A stretch of DNA of 64,000 bases from Kalaharituber pfeilii (lineage: Eukaryota > Ascomycota > Pezizomycetes > Pezizales > Pezizaceae), in NCBI GenBank assembly GCA_015179045.1, contig WHUZ01000081.1, positions 62,001 through 126,000 of the forward strand. The letters run 5' to 3'. The translations under genes and the position numbers were made by a program. Shown here piece by piece: positions 22,798 through 34,700 of this stretch (positions within the stretch are counted from its first letter, which is position 1; each line of letters opens with the position of its first letter). The notes under the pieces are model-generated. The model ran no database searches and was not told where the DNA came from. It saw only the letters and a list, made by a program, of their open reading frames with translations.

Positions 22798-24717
22798 ATG
22801 TTGCTCCAAAGTCTGGTTACTTCTGCACCGCTCATCCTCCTGGCGGTGACTTTCAGCAGTCTACTATTGGTGGTCTTGGAAAAGACGCAAGAGTATTTCA
22901 AAATGCGCCAGTTGGGCAAGCGTCCGCGTTCTCTGGCCTCGTGGTTTCCGTGGTTGGGTATGGGCCTTGTCTATTGCATGGATTGAAGAAACAGCTCTGG
23001 CTAATGGAACGAACATTCAGGATTCGACATTATCTATGCTTCTGTTCAAGCGGCAAAGAACAATGAATCTTATGAGGGATGGAAGAAGAAGACTGATGCT
23101 TTTGGCTATACCTTCGAGATGACCCTGTTATTGCAAAGGATGGTGTTTAGTGTGGAGCCCGAGAACGTTAAGGCTATCCTAACTAGTCAATTCTATGACT
23201 TTGGTGAGTAGACCGTGCTGCAGGCCCCCTTCATTATGTTAACATGCGACGTGTAGGAAAGGGAGAGCTATTTCACAAGATGTGGTATCCATTCTTGGGA
23301 GGTGGGTATTCTGAGAAATCCGGTATTTCCAGTTGGGGAAAGCCGCTGATCGCTGAGCAGACAGCATCTTTGCGACCGATGGAGAGAAGTGGCATAATTC
23401 TCGCCAGTTGATCCGCCCGCAATTCATCAAGGACCGCGTATCTGATTTGCATATTTTCGAACGCCATTCACAAAAGATGGTCTCCATTATCCGCAATGTT
23501 GGGGGCAGAACAATTGACATTCAGGATCTATTCTTCCGCCTTACGCTGGATACTGCGACTGATTTCTTACTTGGCCAGAGTGTCAACTCTTTGGAATCAC
23601 CACAGGTGGGTTTTGCAGAGGCATTTGCAAATATCCAGCAGATCCATAATACCATGGAAAGACTCGGGTGAGTATCCGGGACCCTTTCACTTTTTGCAGT
23701 ACCCTTGACTGATAGATCAATGAAGACCTCTGCACCACTTCTTCCCGAAGGGGACATACAAAAAGGACTTGGCCACCCTAAACGGATTCGTTTACCCTTT
23801 TGTGGAGAAGGTTATTAGGATGGCTCCTGAGGAACTAGAAAGCAAGGGCGGCCATAACTATAACTTTTTACATGCACTCGCTGGATTTACGAAAGATCAA
23901 AAGGTTTTGAGAGACCAAATTGTTGCAGTTTTGCTAGCAGGCAGAGTGAGTTTGCAATTTTCACTTTGGTACTACTGATGTAAATGTTTAACACCTGCCA
24001 TTCATAAAGGATACGACTGCAGTGACTCTTAGCTGGGCTCTTTACGAGTTATCAAGACAACCACACTACGTTCAGCGGCTGAGGCAAGAGATCCTGGAAA
24101 CTGTCGGGCCAACCGATGCACCAACGTATGAGCATCTGAAGAATATGAGGTTTTTGCAACATGTCCTCAATGAAACTTTGAGGCTCTATCCTGCTGGTCA
24201 GTATTATATCCATATAAGTCGAATACAAGAACTGTAATCTAATGAAGAGTAGTCCCGTTCAATATTAGAACTGCCCTCAAAGACACAACATTCCCGCGTG
24301 GAGGAGGGCCAAACGGTAGAGATGTAAGTATTCAATTGGGAGGAATGGTTTGATGATTATTGACTGACTTCCATACAGCCCGTTGCCATCCCGAAAGGCA
24401 CACCAGTTGCATACTCAGCTATGATTATGCAGCGGCGAGTAGATCTCTTTGGTCCAAATGCCAATGAGTTCAGGCCGGAGAGGTGGGACGGGCCAGCTCC
24501 AAAGGCATGGCACTATATTCCATTCAACGGTGGACCCAGGATATGCATCGGTCAGCAGTTTGCCTTGACAGAGATGGGGTATTTCCTCGTTAGGCTGTTT
24601 CAGACCTTTGAGGAGGTACACTACATGGATACGGAGCCGCAGAAGGCTAGAATTGAAATTACGATATCCTGTGCTGGGGGTGTCAACGTTCAGTTCAGAG
24701 AAGCCGGTATCGTCTAA
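22798..24717 (+). CDS. Cytochrome P450, CYP52-like
   Basis: Membrane-bound monooxygenase of the CYP52 clan, whose members hydroxylate n-alkanes and fatty acids at the chain end. Eight exons (22798-22957, 23021-23203, 23257-23301, 23361-23667, 23726-23945, 24010-24196, 24253-24323, 24379-24717) total 1512 nt, 503 aa, the usual P450 size. An N-terminal hydrophobic anchor is present (LILLAVTFSSLLLVVL). The I-helix is LLAGRDTTAVTLSW, the ExxR helix NETLRLYP, then FRPERW, and the haem loop FNGGPRICIGQQFALTE with the Cys ligand, which is the CYP52-type signature. The substrate is inferred from the family only. The gene sits alone at the edge of the gene-poor island, with no visible biosynthetic partners. 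Confidence 0.92.
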
Positions 24718-25557
24718 ATGGGTTGTGTTTGGACATATGGTTTGATTTTCGGTACTTTCTCGGTATCCTTGTGTTACGGGTGAGGCATTGTTCTCGTGTG
24801 CAGACTCTATGAGGCATCTCTTTTCCTTGTTATTCATTTACTTCTTTTCGCATTTTGGGTAGTTGTTTTTTTTTTTTTTTTTTTTTTTTTTGGTGGGATT
24901 GGTTTGTCTACATTTTGGTGATACCTATTGTACATGTTTGCAAATGTCGACTATAGTCATGGAAGCTGGTTTGGATTGAACGAGGACTGGTGCAAATGCT
25001 AGTGGGGCGCGCCAGGACTGCTCTTTGTAATCCTCGCCTGTGCCGAAGCTTCGCCAATTAGTCATCGGACTTGGCATAGCCATCCTTGCCCACAGCGCCT
25101 TGTAAAAACTGCGGCTGCCTAGCGCTGCACCGTTCAAGCGGCCCATCGCTTGGCCGTTGTAGCAGTGTGGACCTGGGCATCGCTCCTTCACCATTGATCC
25201 GCCTGCTCTTCCCTACTTAGACGAACGCCCCTCCCACACCAGCGACTCAACCACGGAGATCGGCCATCATTGCTGATACTGTTCCATCGTTTTTTCAGAG
25301 TTGGCTATTATATCAAGTCAACCATCTTCCCCACCTCTTCTTTTTTGATACCTTCCTCACATTTTTCAGCACCTCCGGCTTCCAATTTGTCGCGTCGCGT
25401 AATCTGCAGTGCGAGCGAGAAATAAAAAGGAACGGGAGTAAGGGAAACCTACCACAAGAAAAGGAACAATTCACCTGTCCGCAACTTATCCACATCGGCT
25501 CCTCGGACCAAGCAAAAAGAGGAGAATTTATAGTAAGCGAGAAAAGTAAAGACATCG
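24718..25557. other. Intergenic P450 / NAB2
   Basis: About 840 bp containing a T-run at about 24868-24892 downstream of the P450 and the NAB2 promoter and 5' UTR. A minus-strand frame at 24925-25194 has no family signature and is not called. Confidence 0.5.
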
Positions 25558-27571
25558 ATGTCGATTACGCTCGGTACTCCTCTTGCAGAGGCCCTCAGTT
25601 CGGCTATCCAGGAGAAGCTGGTTGAGATTGGATGGAGTGCTCCTGGCGAAGATAGCTCACCACTGAGCGAGTATATTTGCCTGATGCTGGTCAATGGGAA
25701 AAGCCAGGAACAAATCGCAGAGGAGCTAAGCGGGGATTTACTGGGTTTGCCCAAGGAAGATGATTCAGCGACCGTATTTTCAGCTTGGTTATTTGGAAAG
25801 GTGGCGGAGCTAAATGGTGGTGGTAGCGGTGATAGAGGACGCGCAGGCGCTGACGGACAAGCACAACAAACTCTAAGGGAAAATGGGGCGCGAGAAGGCA
25901 TGAGGGAACAAGAGCAGAGTGAGATTGCGGGAGCAGAGGCTGGAGCAGGGACTGGAGCTGATGGGAGTATGGAATATGAGATGGGAGAAATGACAAGTGT
26001 GCCCCCTACGGGGCCGAAGGCGATGAGGGCAGGGCCGAGAAAGGATAGGCTATTCAATCAAATCAATAAAGCGATGGATAGGTCACAAACAGATACTCTT
26101 AGGAGGGTACGACAGCAACCTGGTGAGCGGATCGAAAAACGGGAGCCACCAAAGGGACCTAGGGGTGTCCTTAGCGGTCCTCGGACAGGTCCATCACCGC
26201 CAGGACAGATCGGTGGGAGGCTGGGCGGCCAAATGGGAAGGCAGAATGGCCATATGAATCGCGGGCTACCGCCATTTCCCAACGGACTTCCAAGTGGCAT
26301 CCCTCCTCATCTATCAGCCCAGTTCGCTACCATGAACCCTCAACAACAGATGGCATTCTACCAAATGATTGAACAGCAGAACCAAATTTTAGGGCTTATG
26401 CAAGGCTTTTCGGGGTCACCGGGCATGATGATGCCACCAATGCCCACAATGCCCACAATGCCCACAATGCCCTCAATGCCCACAATGCCAGGCCCCAATG
26501 GTTTCCGAGTTCCACCGCACCAGTTTAACCAGTTCAGCCAACATCAGCAACAGCAACAACAACAACAACAAAGACCACAGCGTTCATTATTTGACTTGAT
26601 AGAATCGCCGCCTCAGATTGCCAACCCACCATCTCAGTCTCAGCGCAATGGCTCAACAGAACCCCAGCCGGAGGCTTCAAAAGAAGTTGAGATGGAGACG
26701 GAGGAACCTTTCTTTGAAGATAAAGTGGGGCAGCAGCCAGAGGAGGAGGATTCATTTAAGATAGCATGCAAGTTTGGTAACAACTGCACAAAACCGGAAT
26801 GCCCATTTGCGCATCCAACACCAGTGGTGCCAGGGAAGCTAAATATAAGCTTTATGGAGAAGTGTCCATTTGGAGTGAATTGCAAGAACCGAAAAGTGAG
26901 TATTTATTGAAGAGAACGACAATCTACTTGATTATATGCTAATACGGCTCATTCTAGTGTATTGGAGCGCATCCGTCACCAGCATCGGCACCACAGCCAA
27001 AGCCACGGCCAGCAACAATACAAGCCGACTGCAAGTTCTTCCCGAACTGCAAGAATCCGGTTTGTCCTTTTAGACAGTATGTACTTCCTGTTCCAACATA
27101 TCCCCCTCCCAACCTCCCCCCACACACATGACTTGCTCTTTATAAGCTTGTTTGCTAACAATCATCTGTAGCCCTGAGCCGGCCATGCCATATTGCCGGA
27201 ACGGACCTAACTGCACACGCCCGGATTGCCACTTCACCCACGCAGAAGCCCCACCCTGCAAATACAATCCATGTCTCAATCCGAACTGCATCTACACTCA
27301 CACTGAAGGCCAGCAGCAGGGAGCGTTTGATAATAAGGTGTGGACAGCTGGTAAAAAGGAGCATGTTAGCGAGCGGCGGTTTGTGACAAGCGAAGGGGAA
27401 GGGGAGGAGTTAATTATTCCTGGTCAACCACCGAAGAAGGTGGGCGGTGTTCGCAGCGGTGAAGAAGAGGAAGGACAACCTCCAGGTAGTGCAGGCAGCA
27501 CAGATAGTAGCCACACTATGCATGCGGATATGGAGACAGTGCGAGAAGATGACGATTTGGTTGTAGCTTAA
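25558..27571 (+). CDS. NAB2: Nuclear poly(A)-RNA-binding protein Nab2
   Basis: Binds poly(A) tails, limits their length and links 3' processing to mRNA export. Three exons (25558-26895, 26958-27076, 27172-27571) give 618 aa. The N-terminal PWI-like fold is at about 1-90 (EYICLMLVNGKSQEQIAEEL). The middle has Gly/Arg-Pro-rich sequence, a MPTMP repeat at about 295-310 and a poly-Gln stretch. Five CCCH fingers follow, spaced CX4-5CX4CX3H: CKFGNNCTKPECPFAH, CPFGVNCKNRKCIGAH, CKFFPNCKNPVCPFRH, YCRNGPNCTRPDCHFTH, CKYNPCLNPNCIYTH. Introns 1 and 2 split fingers two and three, which confirms the splice sites. The number of fingers fits filamentous fungi rather than yeast (seven). Confidence 0.93.
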
Positions 27572-28787
27572 AGATTCGGGAGTTGATTATTGCTGCAGCT
27601 TGGCTTGATCTGGGTTTGGGTCTAGTTTGGTATAATATACTTTGGTTTGTGGTTGGGTTTTCTTCGTTGTCTCGGGGCTACTTATCACTGCATCATGACT
27701 CTGTTTACGTTCAATGATGTCTCGTTTCATCGTTAGTTGGATTTCTTATTTCTCTGATTTTTCCTTTGTTCAAGTTTTATTTTATATTTTCTTTTCTTCA
27801 AAAATGGGCTCTAACATATATCTCCGTTTGTTTATTGTTGGGGGTTTGCATTTTGTCGGGTTCGTATAATTTTTGTTCTCTTGTTTTACGACGTGATGTT
27901 TATTTAATGGTTAGTTACTTGTTCGCATTCCTTTCCCACTGCCATCTGCCCTTCAGAGACCGGGTACAAGGTAGTTCCGCGAGGATGTGTGGAGATGAGA
28001 CAGGCATATGAATAAGATGGAGAGGAACTTGGTAGTGGCATAGCTATAGTAGCTAGGTCATGCTACTACGGTATTATACTTGTATAGAATGTGATGTATT
28101 GCATAAAGGAAAAGATTGAGAGGAGGAAAACTAAAATTCAAGGGGGGATAAAGCAGGAGGGGGAGAAGGGTGAGGACCTGGAAAAGAATGTAGGAATGAA
28201 TACTGGATATGATTGTACTGTACAAGTTGAAGCTTTTTATGCGGGATACAGGAGGGAGTTTGACGCAGAAATATAGGGAGCGAGTAGTACAAGTATTTCA
28301 TTATCCTTTTTTACATCTAGAATGCTGCGCAGGGTTTAGCCGGAGTGAGAGTTGAAAATTCAAATTGGCTTGTATATTGCGTGTTCAACTTACCCTCAAT
28401 GAGCTCGAGTGGCGTTATCACGTGGTCCGTCGCGGTCGCAAGAACCCCGAACACCAATGTCACGTATTATCACCGTCAACGACCGTCTCGACAAACGCAA
28501 CGATTCCGCTAGCTGCGCAACTCACGAATTTCGCCGCCAGCTCCCCTGCTGAATTGATTGAGATTCTACATTGGGCGCTGATATCAGCTTATGGAAACTG
28601 GGCTCATAAATTGAATCTTGGAGCATCTTTCATACAGTTTACCAGCGACATAGTTTTAGCGGCGCCCTGCAAGAGTCGCTCGCAGAGATCGGTTTTTAGC
28701 AGCCCTCCAAGTGCCTGATTTTCAGCGCTCCATGCACACAATCAATATTGCACCTTGCAGTAATACACTCCAGCGAAATACACAAGA
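27572..28787. other. Intergenic NAB2 / CWF19L1
   Basis: About 1.2 kb: T-rich NAB2 3' flank (27700-27910) and the upstream region of CWF19L1. A plus-strand frame at 28365-28718 has no recognised domain and no clear exon structure, so it is not called. Confidence 0.5.
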
Positions 28788-30720
28788 ATGGCAGCAAAAA
28801 TGTGTGCTCTTATACTACCAAGCTCCCTCCATTTCCTAAGTTGGGACTTGCTAACCTCTCTCCAACAGCCTCGTAGTCGGCGCGCTGAACGGCACGCTTC
28901 CCTCTTTTCTTCCCCGCCTCTCCACGCTCCATTCCAAGCAATCATTCTCATTCGGTATTGTACTCGGAGACTTCTTTTCGCATCCTAAGTCCATCGACAG
29001 CGCGACTGGCGACTCTCAGATAGACGGGGAGGGATTCATCCAGAAACTGCTAGGGAACAAAGTCGACATTCCATGTCCCCTCTATTTCGGGCTCGGGCAA
29101 CACCCGTTACCTGAGAATGTTGTCGAAAAGATTAGGAATAATGGTGGGGGAGTCGATACTGGGGGAGAGGTGTGTTCCAATTTGTTCTTTTTGGGTAGGA
29201 AAGGGGTAGTGAAAACGCTCGAAGGCGTGCGCATTGTCGCATTTGGCGGTGTAGAGCGTCAGCCCGGAAATGAGGACGGCGAGGGATATACAGAGCAGGA
29301 AGCGAAAGTGCTAAGAGGGCTAAATGGAGGGGATGTATTGGTAACGTACGAGTGGCCTGTGGGGGTTGAGAGAGGATCGATGGTTGAAATACCTGGCGAT
29401 GGGGAACTACCTGGCGATGGGGAGCAGAAGCGGAAGGGTACGAACGGAGTGAGAGAGGTGGCGAAGGCAGTGAAGCCCAGGTACCATTTTGTTGCTGGTA
29501 GGGGGGTATTTTGGGAGAGGGAACCGTATACGAATGAGGAGGGGAAGAGTGGCGGTAAAGTGGGAACTACAAGGTTTATCGCAGTGGCCGATTATGGGAA
29601 TAAGGGGAAAATGAAGGAAAGTTTCTATCTTCTCATGCATTTGTTCACGAATTTCAAAGGTCTAATTTCTGGGTGGGCATATAGTCTCTGTACGCCTTCA
29701 ACCTCGACGTTAGTACTACCCCAGATATCCCCGCAAACGCAACCGAGTCCCCATATCTAAGTGCGGAGAACCCATTACGGGGACGGAAACGACCGATTGA
29801 GGATACCGATGAGAATCCGTCGCAGGTTGGTGATAATGGATCGTTCTTCTGGGGCGACCCTGCGCCGGCCTATCGTGGAGGTGGACGCAGGAAGCGCCAT
29901 AGAGGCGGCGCAGGAGGAAGAGACGAAAATAGGCCGCCACCTGGTCGTGAGTTACCCTGAATGCAAATCCGATCTTCCTCATACCTACAGAAGTCAACTA
30001 TAAGCTAACGGATACACAAACACAGCGGAATCCTGCTTCTTCTGCCTCTCCTCTCCTGCCCTCCTTCCCCACCATCTCATCTCCATAGGCAATGATGCCT
30101 ACCTTGCCACCGCCAAGGGGCCCCTTCCACCGCCCCCAGCGCCTTCCGTTTCCACAGGCCTAAAATCTCTCCCCGCCCCCTCCCACGTCCTCATTGTCCC
30201 CTTAGCCCACTCTCCAACCCTATCCTCCATCCCCGACACCCCCGATCAAACATACACCGAAATGACCCGCTTCCGGCACGCGCTCGAGGCAATGTTCAAG
30301 TCGCTGTCATTCGGATGCGTCACATTTGAGGTTACGAGAGGGAGGAGGGGGTGCATACGCATTGGCAAGTCATACCGCTGCCTACTGCACTCTTACCAAA
30401 GCTACATACAGCGTTTCAGGAGGCCGCGAGGAAGGATAAATTCGGGGAATTTGTGAAGCGAGATATAGGCCCCGGGGATGAAAGCGCCCAGGGCGGTGGT
30501 TTAGGTACTGGGTCTCAGGCGAAGAAGGGAGCTGGGTGATGGATATTGAGGAGGGGTGTATTTTGATTTGCAGTTTGGGCGGCGCGTGGCCGCAAGGATA
30601 CTTGGGATTGAAGATGAGAGGACAGATTGGAGAAAATGTGTGCAGAGCAAGGAAGAGGAAGAGGACGATGTGATAAGGTTCAAGCGGATGTGGGGGAAGT
30701 GGGATTTCACGAGGGAGTAG
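28788..30720 (+). CDS. CWF19L1: CWF19L1/Drn1 (CwfJ-family) splicing and lariat-debranching factor, frame broken
   Basis: Family members associate with the spliceosome and stimulate debranching enzyme Dbr1. Exon 1 is 14 nt (28788-28801, MAAK plus AT), exon 2 28869-29616 (LVVGALNGTLPSF, SFGIVLGDFF, metallophosphoesterase-like), exon 3 29685-29943 (SLYAFNLDVS...), exon 4 from 30026 (ESCFFCLSS, then HTHWQVIPLP, the HIT-like site, then FDLQFGRRVAARILG and KWDFTRE-stop at 30720). Three oddities: the exon 2/3 intron fits only as GA-AG (GAAAGT donor after AAG); the frame slips -1 in a G-rich run at 30340-30350; and it changes again between 30528 and 30556. A homopolymer sequencing error or recent decay would explain these. 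Confidence 0.85.
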
Positions 30721-31757
30721 GGGATGGAAGGGGCGTATATAAGTAACGGATGTACATATATGTATAATACGTAATGTTATAGAATTTCCCCTGGCTTCCT
30801 TCAATTTACAAAAACGTACAGGTCTCCCCCTCGGTTCCGAAGTCCCCAACACATTAATCTGATATACATAATATACAATACATAACAGACCCCCCACTCT
30901 TATTCTCCCCTCCCCCCCCTGCCTTCTCCCCATCAACCCATCTTATATTCCTTCTCTTCTCAACCCCCCCCCCCCCCCCCCCCCCCCCTCCAGCATCCCT
31001 ACAACCTTTGCTTTTCTAACCAGCACTTTGAGCCCCTGCCCCTGTGGAATTTCTGCTGCGGGGGAACGAAACCCAAAAGTCAAGAGAGGGGGGGGGGGGG
31101 GGGGGCGATCAATTTTTCCGCATTGCGGTTCATGAAAACCGAACGTTTTTTGCATCCTATATATAAGGCCGCAGAAAAGCTCGCAGTAGATGGATGGTTA
31201 AACGCCTTCGTCATGGAGAAGGTACGGAGGAAGGGGGTGTTTTTAAGCCCAGCGTCCATATCTTCGAATTCTCAAACTGGGATTGAGTAGATCTGAAATT
31301 ATTGCGTGCGTGCTGGTGGTGGTTTGTTGGGAAACAGTTCTCCCGGTACTATGATATGAAAAGCTCAATCAACCCGGCCCCGCCCCCCCCCCCAAACAAA
31401 AAAAAAAAAAAAAAATTAAATCAGATTCTCCAGGGACCTCAGACAAAACAAGAAACTTCGATCACGATGACAGAACGACACGGTTTTTGCTATAGCTTAG
31501 AAGATGAGTCGGGGGTGTTGTCGTCGCATCTTGCTTTTGAAAGGCAGCTCTATCTGAGCTGCGCTGCCCTACAAGACCCGTTACACATTGAGTGAATTGG
31601 GATGGAATTCAATTTTTCGAAAAGATAGGACACGGATGGCGCTGTATAGACTTTATCTTTTCTCCATGGTTAATATAGAGCTGTATTCTAGGCAGTTAGG
31701 CAAAGAAGGAATGAGCAATGCAATTTCTATTTTTTGAAGCATATGCGCCAGACCATT
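30721..31757. other. Intergenic with long C and G runs
   Basis: About 1 kb between the convergent CWF19L1 and OCT1 stops. It holds a 25-nt C-run (30964-30988) and an 18-nt G-run (31088-31105), which could pair or form G-quadruplexes, and a further C-run followed by an A-run near 31383-31416. No gene recognised. Confidence 0.6.
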
Positions 31758-34328
31758 CTATAAACCCCCTCCCCATCTCCCCACCACCTTCATCGCCTCC
31801 CTCCCTCCGTTCTCCAACCTACCATCTCCCAAAACCCCTGCCACACTCTTCCATCCATCCCTCCCACCCCCCCACCGCAGCACCTCATCCCTATACCTCC
31901 CGCCCGCCTCTCTGCTCAACGGATCTCCTTCAAACACCGTCTTCCAGACCCTCTGCGCAATGGCCTTATCAAACAAATAACTATAATATGTCGCACCGTA
32001 CCCAAACAAGTGTCCAAAGAACCCCTGCCAGGTCGTTCCTTCGACGGGCGGCAGGAGGTCATACTGCTTCTCGATGCTTCTGAAAATCTCTGTACTCGAA
32101 AAATCTGGAGGCAGCGAGGAATGGTACGCTTGGTCGAGGAGGGCGAGCACGATCTGCGCGTGGGTCTCGGTCGCCTCCCACATGGACTCTTGTTTGAGCT
32201 TCTCCTGAACCATTTCGACGGGCAGTGGCTGCCCAGACTCGTGGTGGCGGGCGAAAAGCGAGAGGACGGTTGGCGACTTTGCGAAATGCTCCATGAGCAC
32301 AGAGGGCAGCTCGGCAAAGTCGGTTGCGCAGCGGGTGCCAGAGATGTTGTGCAGGGCCGTGCGGCCGAGCATGCTGTGGAGTGCGTGGCCCATTTCGTGA
32401 AAGAGCGTCTGCATTTCGCGGAAGGAGAGTAGGGTTGGGTGCGGAGCACTGGGGTGGTTCTTGGGCGGGATGTAAGGAGGTGTAAAGTCGCATATCAGCG
32501 CGATAGTCGGGAGCTGGTAGTGCATCCCATTCGGGAGCCGTGCCGATGCCATGCCGTCCGCCTCCTCCTCGGGCGTGCTGGCAAGTTCCGGGTCGAAGGC
32601 GTACGCGGGGTCGTGGTCGTCGTCGATCCGTCGGCTGCAGCGGACAGTGAAGTGTGCTGGGTTGGGGTTCTTCCCCTCACGTTCAAAAAGGTCGCAGTAT
32701 ACGACTGCGATGTGGCCAGCAGTTTCGTCGATGACGTCCAGACGCCGGACGTCTGGATGCCAAGTTTCACCAGGGAGGGTCTCGCGTGGCACGAAGCGAA
32801 CACCGTAGAGGCGGGAGGAGAGGCGTGATAGGCCCTGCATAACGACACCGAGGGAAAAGAATGAGGACAGATTGTCGGGGATGCGCCGCTGGGAACGCAT
32901 GCTGGTGAGGAGCTTGCTGGCATAGAATTCGCGATCCCAGATTTGCAGGGGAGTGTCACGACCGTGGGACTTTTTGAGATCGGCGAGCGTCTGGAGTTCG
33001 GCGAGGGCCGAGGGGCGGTTGGATGCGGCAAGGGAGGTGAGGAAGGTATTGACAGAGTCTAGGTGAGGGTGGGAGGGTTAATTACCAGTAGTGGAGAGAT
33101 ATTGGGAGGAACGGACAGCAGGGTAACTCACCAGGCGTCTTCGCCATCTTGTCAGCCAGGGCAATACTGGCATAACTCTCATGCCCTACCAACTTCGCAA
33201 GCTCTCCTCTCAATCTCAATAGCCTATCTAGTAACTCAACCTGCTCCTCCCTCGCCGTGTGACCCTCCTTATACAACTCCCTCCGCACCTCCTCATCCTC
33301 AACAGTCCTCAACGCAAGACTTGCCGCCCCTCCCACCGTTGGGATTCTCACCCTCCCGGCGCGTCTCAGCTGCTTCACGATCAGCGGATCCATCCCCATC
33401 AATTGGTTTGCCTTAAAAACCAAGTATGGCTTTTGTGGCTCCGCGCCGTTGACAAACATTGGTCCAATCTCTGCAATCTCGTTGCTAAGTTCGACGAAGC
33501 GCTGTTTGGTCTGCTTGTCTAGCATGACTCCAGACTTTTCAAAATCCCGGTATAGAATCATAGCTACCGCCTTTTCTTCCACGCTCCATTGCTTCACTAC
33601 ATCCTTATTTTGCATTGCCTTCTGCAGCGCCAAATACAGTCCGTCTGTGGTATTCAGCACATTCATATACTCGTACATTAGCGAGTAGGCGTCGTTCGCT
33701 GCATTCACAATCACCCGATCTGGGTGAGTCGAACGCACAAAGTCCGACATGTCTATAACCCGACATAGTAGATCGGATAGGCGGTCCAGGTCCTTAACTA
33801 TGCGTCGCAGCTGCTCGGTCGTGGAGGCGAACTGGATCTTGTCGACTAGGTGCTGGGCTTTGCGGAGTGTGCGGTGGGCGTAGGAAGCGAAGCCTTGCGG
33901 GGAGGTGAGGTGTTTGTTCTTGAATAGTCCGGCCCGAGGGCCGTGGACGGCTGCGACGTTGAATTGGGCCCAGAATCCTGGATTGTCACTGTAGACATCA
34001 CGGTCAACAGCGTGAATTAGCTTAGCTTAGCTACAAAGAAAGATCAATGGAATCGCTATAATGCGGGATTGCGACGGAGGGGGAGTGGGGAGGCTCGAGA
34101 AACCTACAATATCTCTCGCAGCAATTGATCATCCTTCTTCACTGCCGGGTCGCTGTAACTCGCGGGGTTATACGGCGGGATGTACGACGACGTCGATTTT
34201 GTAGATTCCCGGTGGTCAACTGCTGCCGCAGCGAGCCCGCGCCGCAGCTGGAGCCGCTGTATCCGCTTCCAGCATTGGGTGCATATGCTGCGCTGCGCCC
34301 AGACGCTGCGGGACAGCGGGCGGAACAT
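31758..34328 (-). CDS. OCT1: Mitochondrial intermediate peptidase Oct1
   Basis: M3-family zinc metallopeptidase of the mitochondrial matrix that removes an octapeptide from imported precursors after MPP cleavage. Three exons (34108-34328, 33132-33988, 31758-33058) total 2379 nt, 792 aa, the normal size. The start at 34328 gives an Arg-rich presequence (MFRPLSRSVWAQRSICTQCWKR). Family blocks include NPGFWAQFNVAAVHGPRAGL, then ANDAYSLMYEYMNVLNTTDGL. The zinc site is FHEMGHALHSMLGRTALHN, followed by SGTRCATDFAELPS and the downstream MEHFA. All introns are GT-AG in phase. It is head-to-head with TLS1. Confidence 0.96.
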
Positions 34329-34700
34329 TGGAATCGCTCGCGTAGCTCTCTGCGAGCGGATGGGCGATTCGGGGGGCTGCGAAGGGAGGGCCGGAGCGAG
34401 GGAGCAGCGAGGAGGAGGGCGCAGGACAGCTGCTTCGGCGCTGTGTTGCGCTGCAACAAAATTTCGCAGGTCGCTGACGCTCTGAGAGCGGCGGGACGCT
34501 ACATGTGTCCCGCAGGATCTGATCTGATAAGACAACGCGCCATGTGCCTGCACGTGAAAAGTGCTGACTCAGCGGCACCGCCCCCGCTGGCGCAAGCCAC
34601 ACGCAGCCGCCCCGCCTGCCGAGCGCACTCAAGCTCCCCCCGGCCAAGCAGGTACCGACTCTACCTGACATCCACCCGCATCACCACGCACCGCAACAGC
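34329..34700. promoter_or_regulatory. Divergent promoter region OCT1 / TLS1
   Basis: A 372-bp gap between two start codons that face away from each other. It is GC-rich compared with other intergenic DNA here, which is why several long chance frames cross it. No named factor site could be assigned. Confidence 0.5.

Noticed and set aside
24925..25194. 89-aa minus-strand frame after the P450
   Set aside because: No family features; lies in the NAB2 upstream region.
28365..28718. 117-aa frame upstream of CWF19L1
   Set aside because: No recognisable domain and it starts without context; possible but unsupported.
34125..34700. Upstream open extension of the TLS1 frame (from 34125)
   Set aside because: It overlaps the OCT1 first exon on the other strand; the extension is GC-rich chance reading, and the ATG at 34701 begins family-like sequence.
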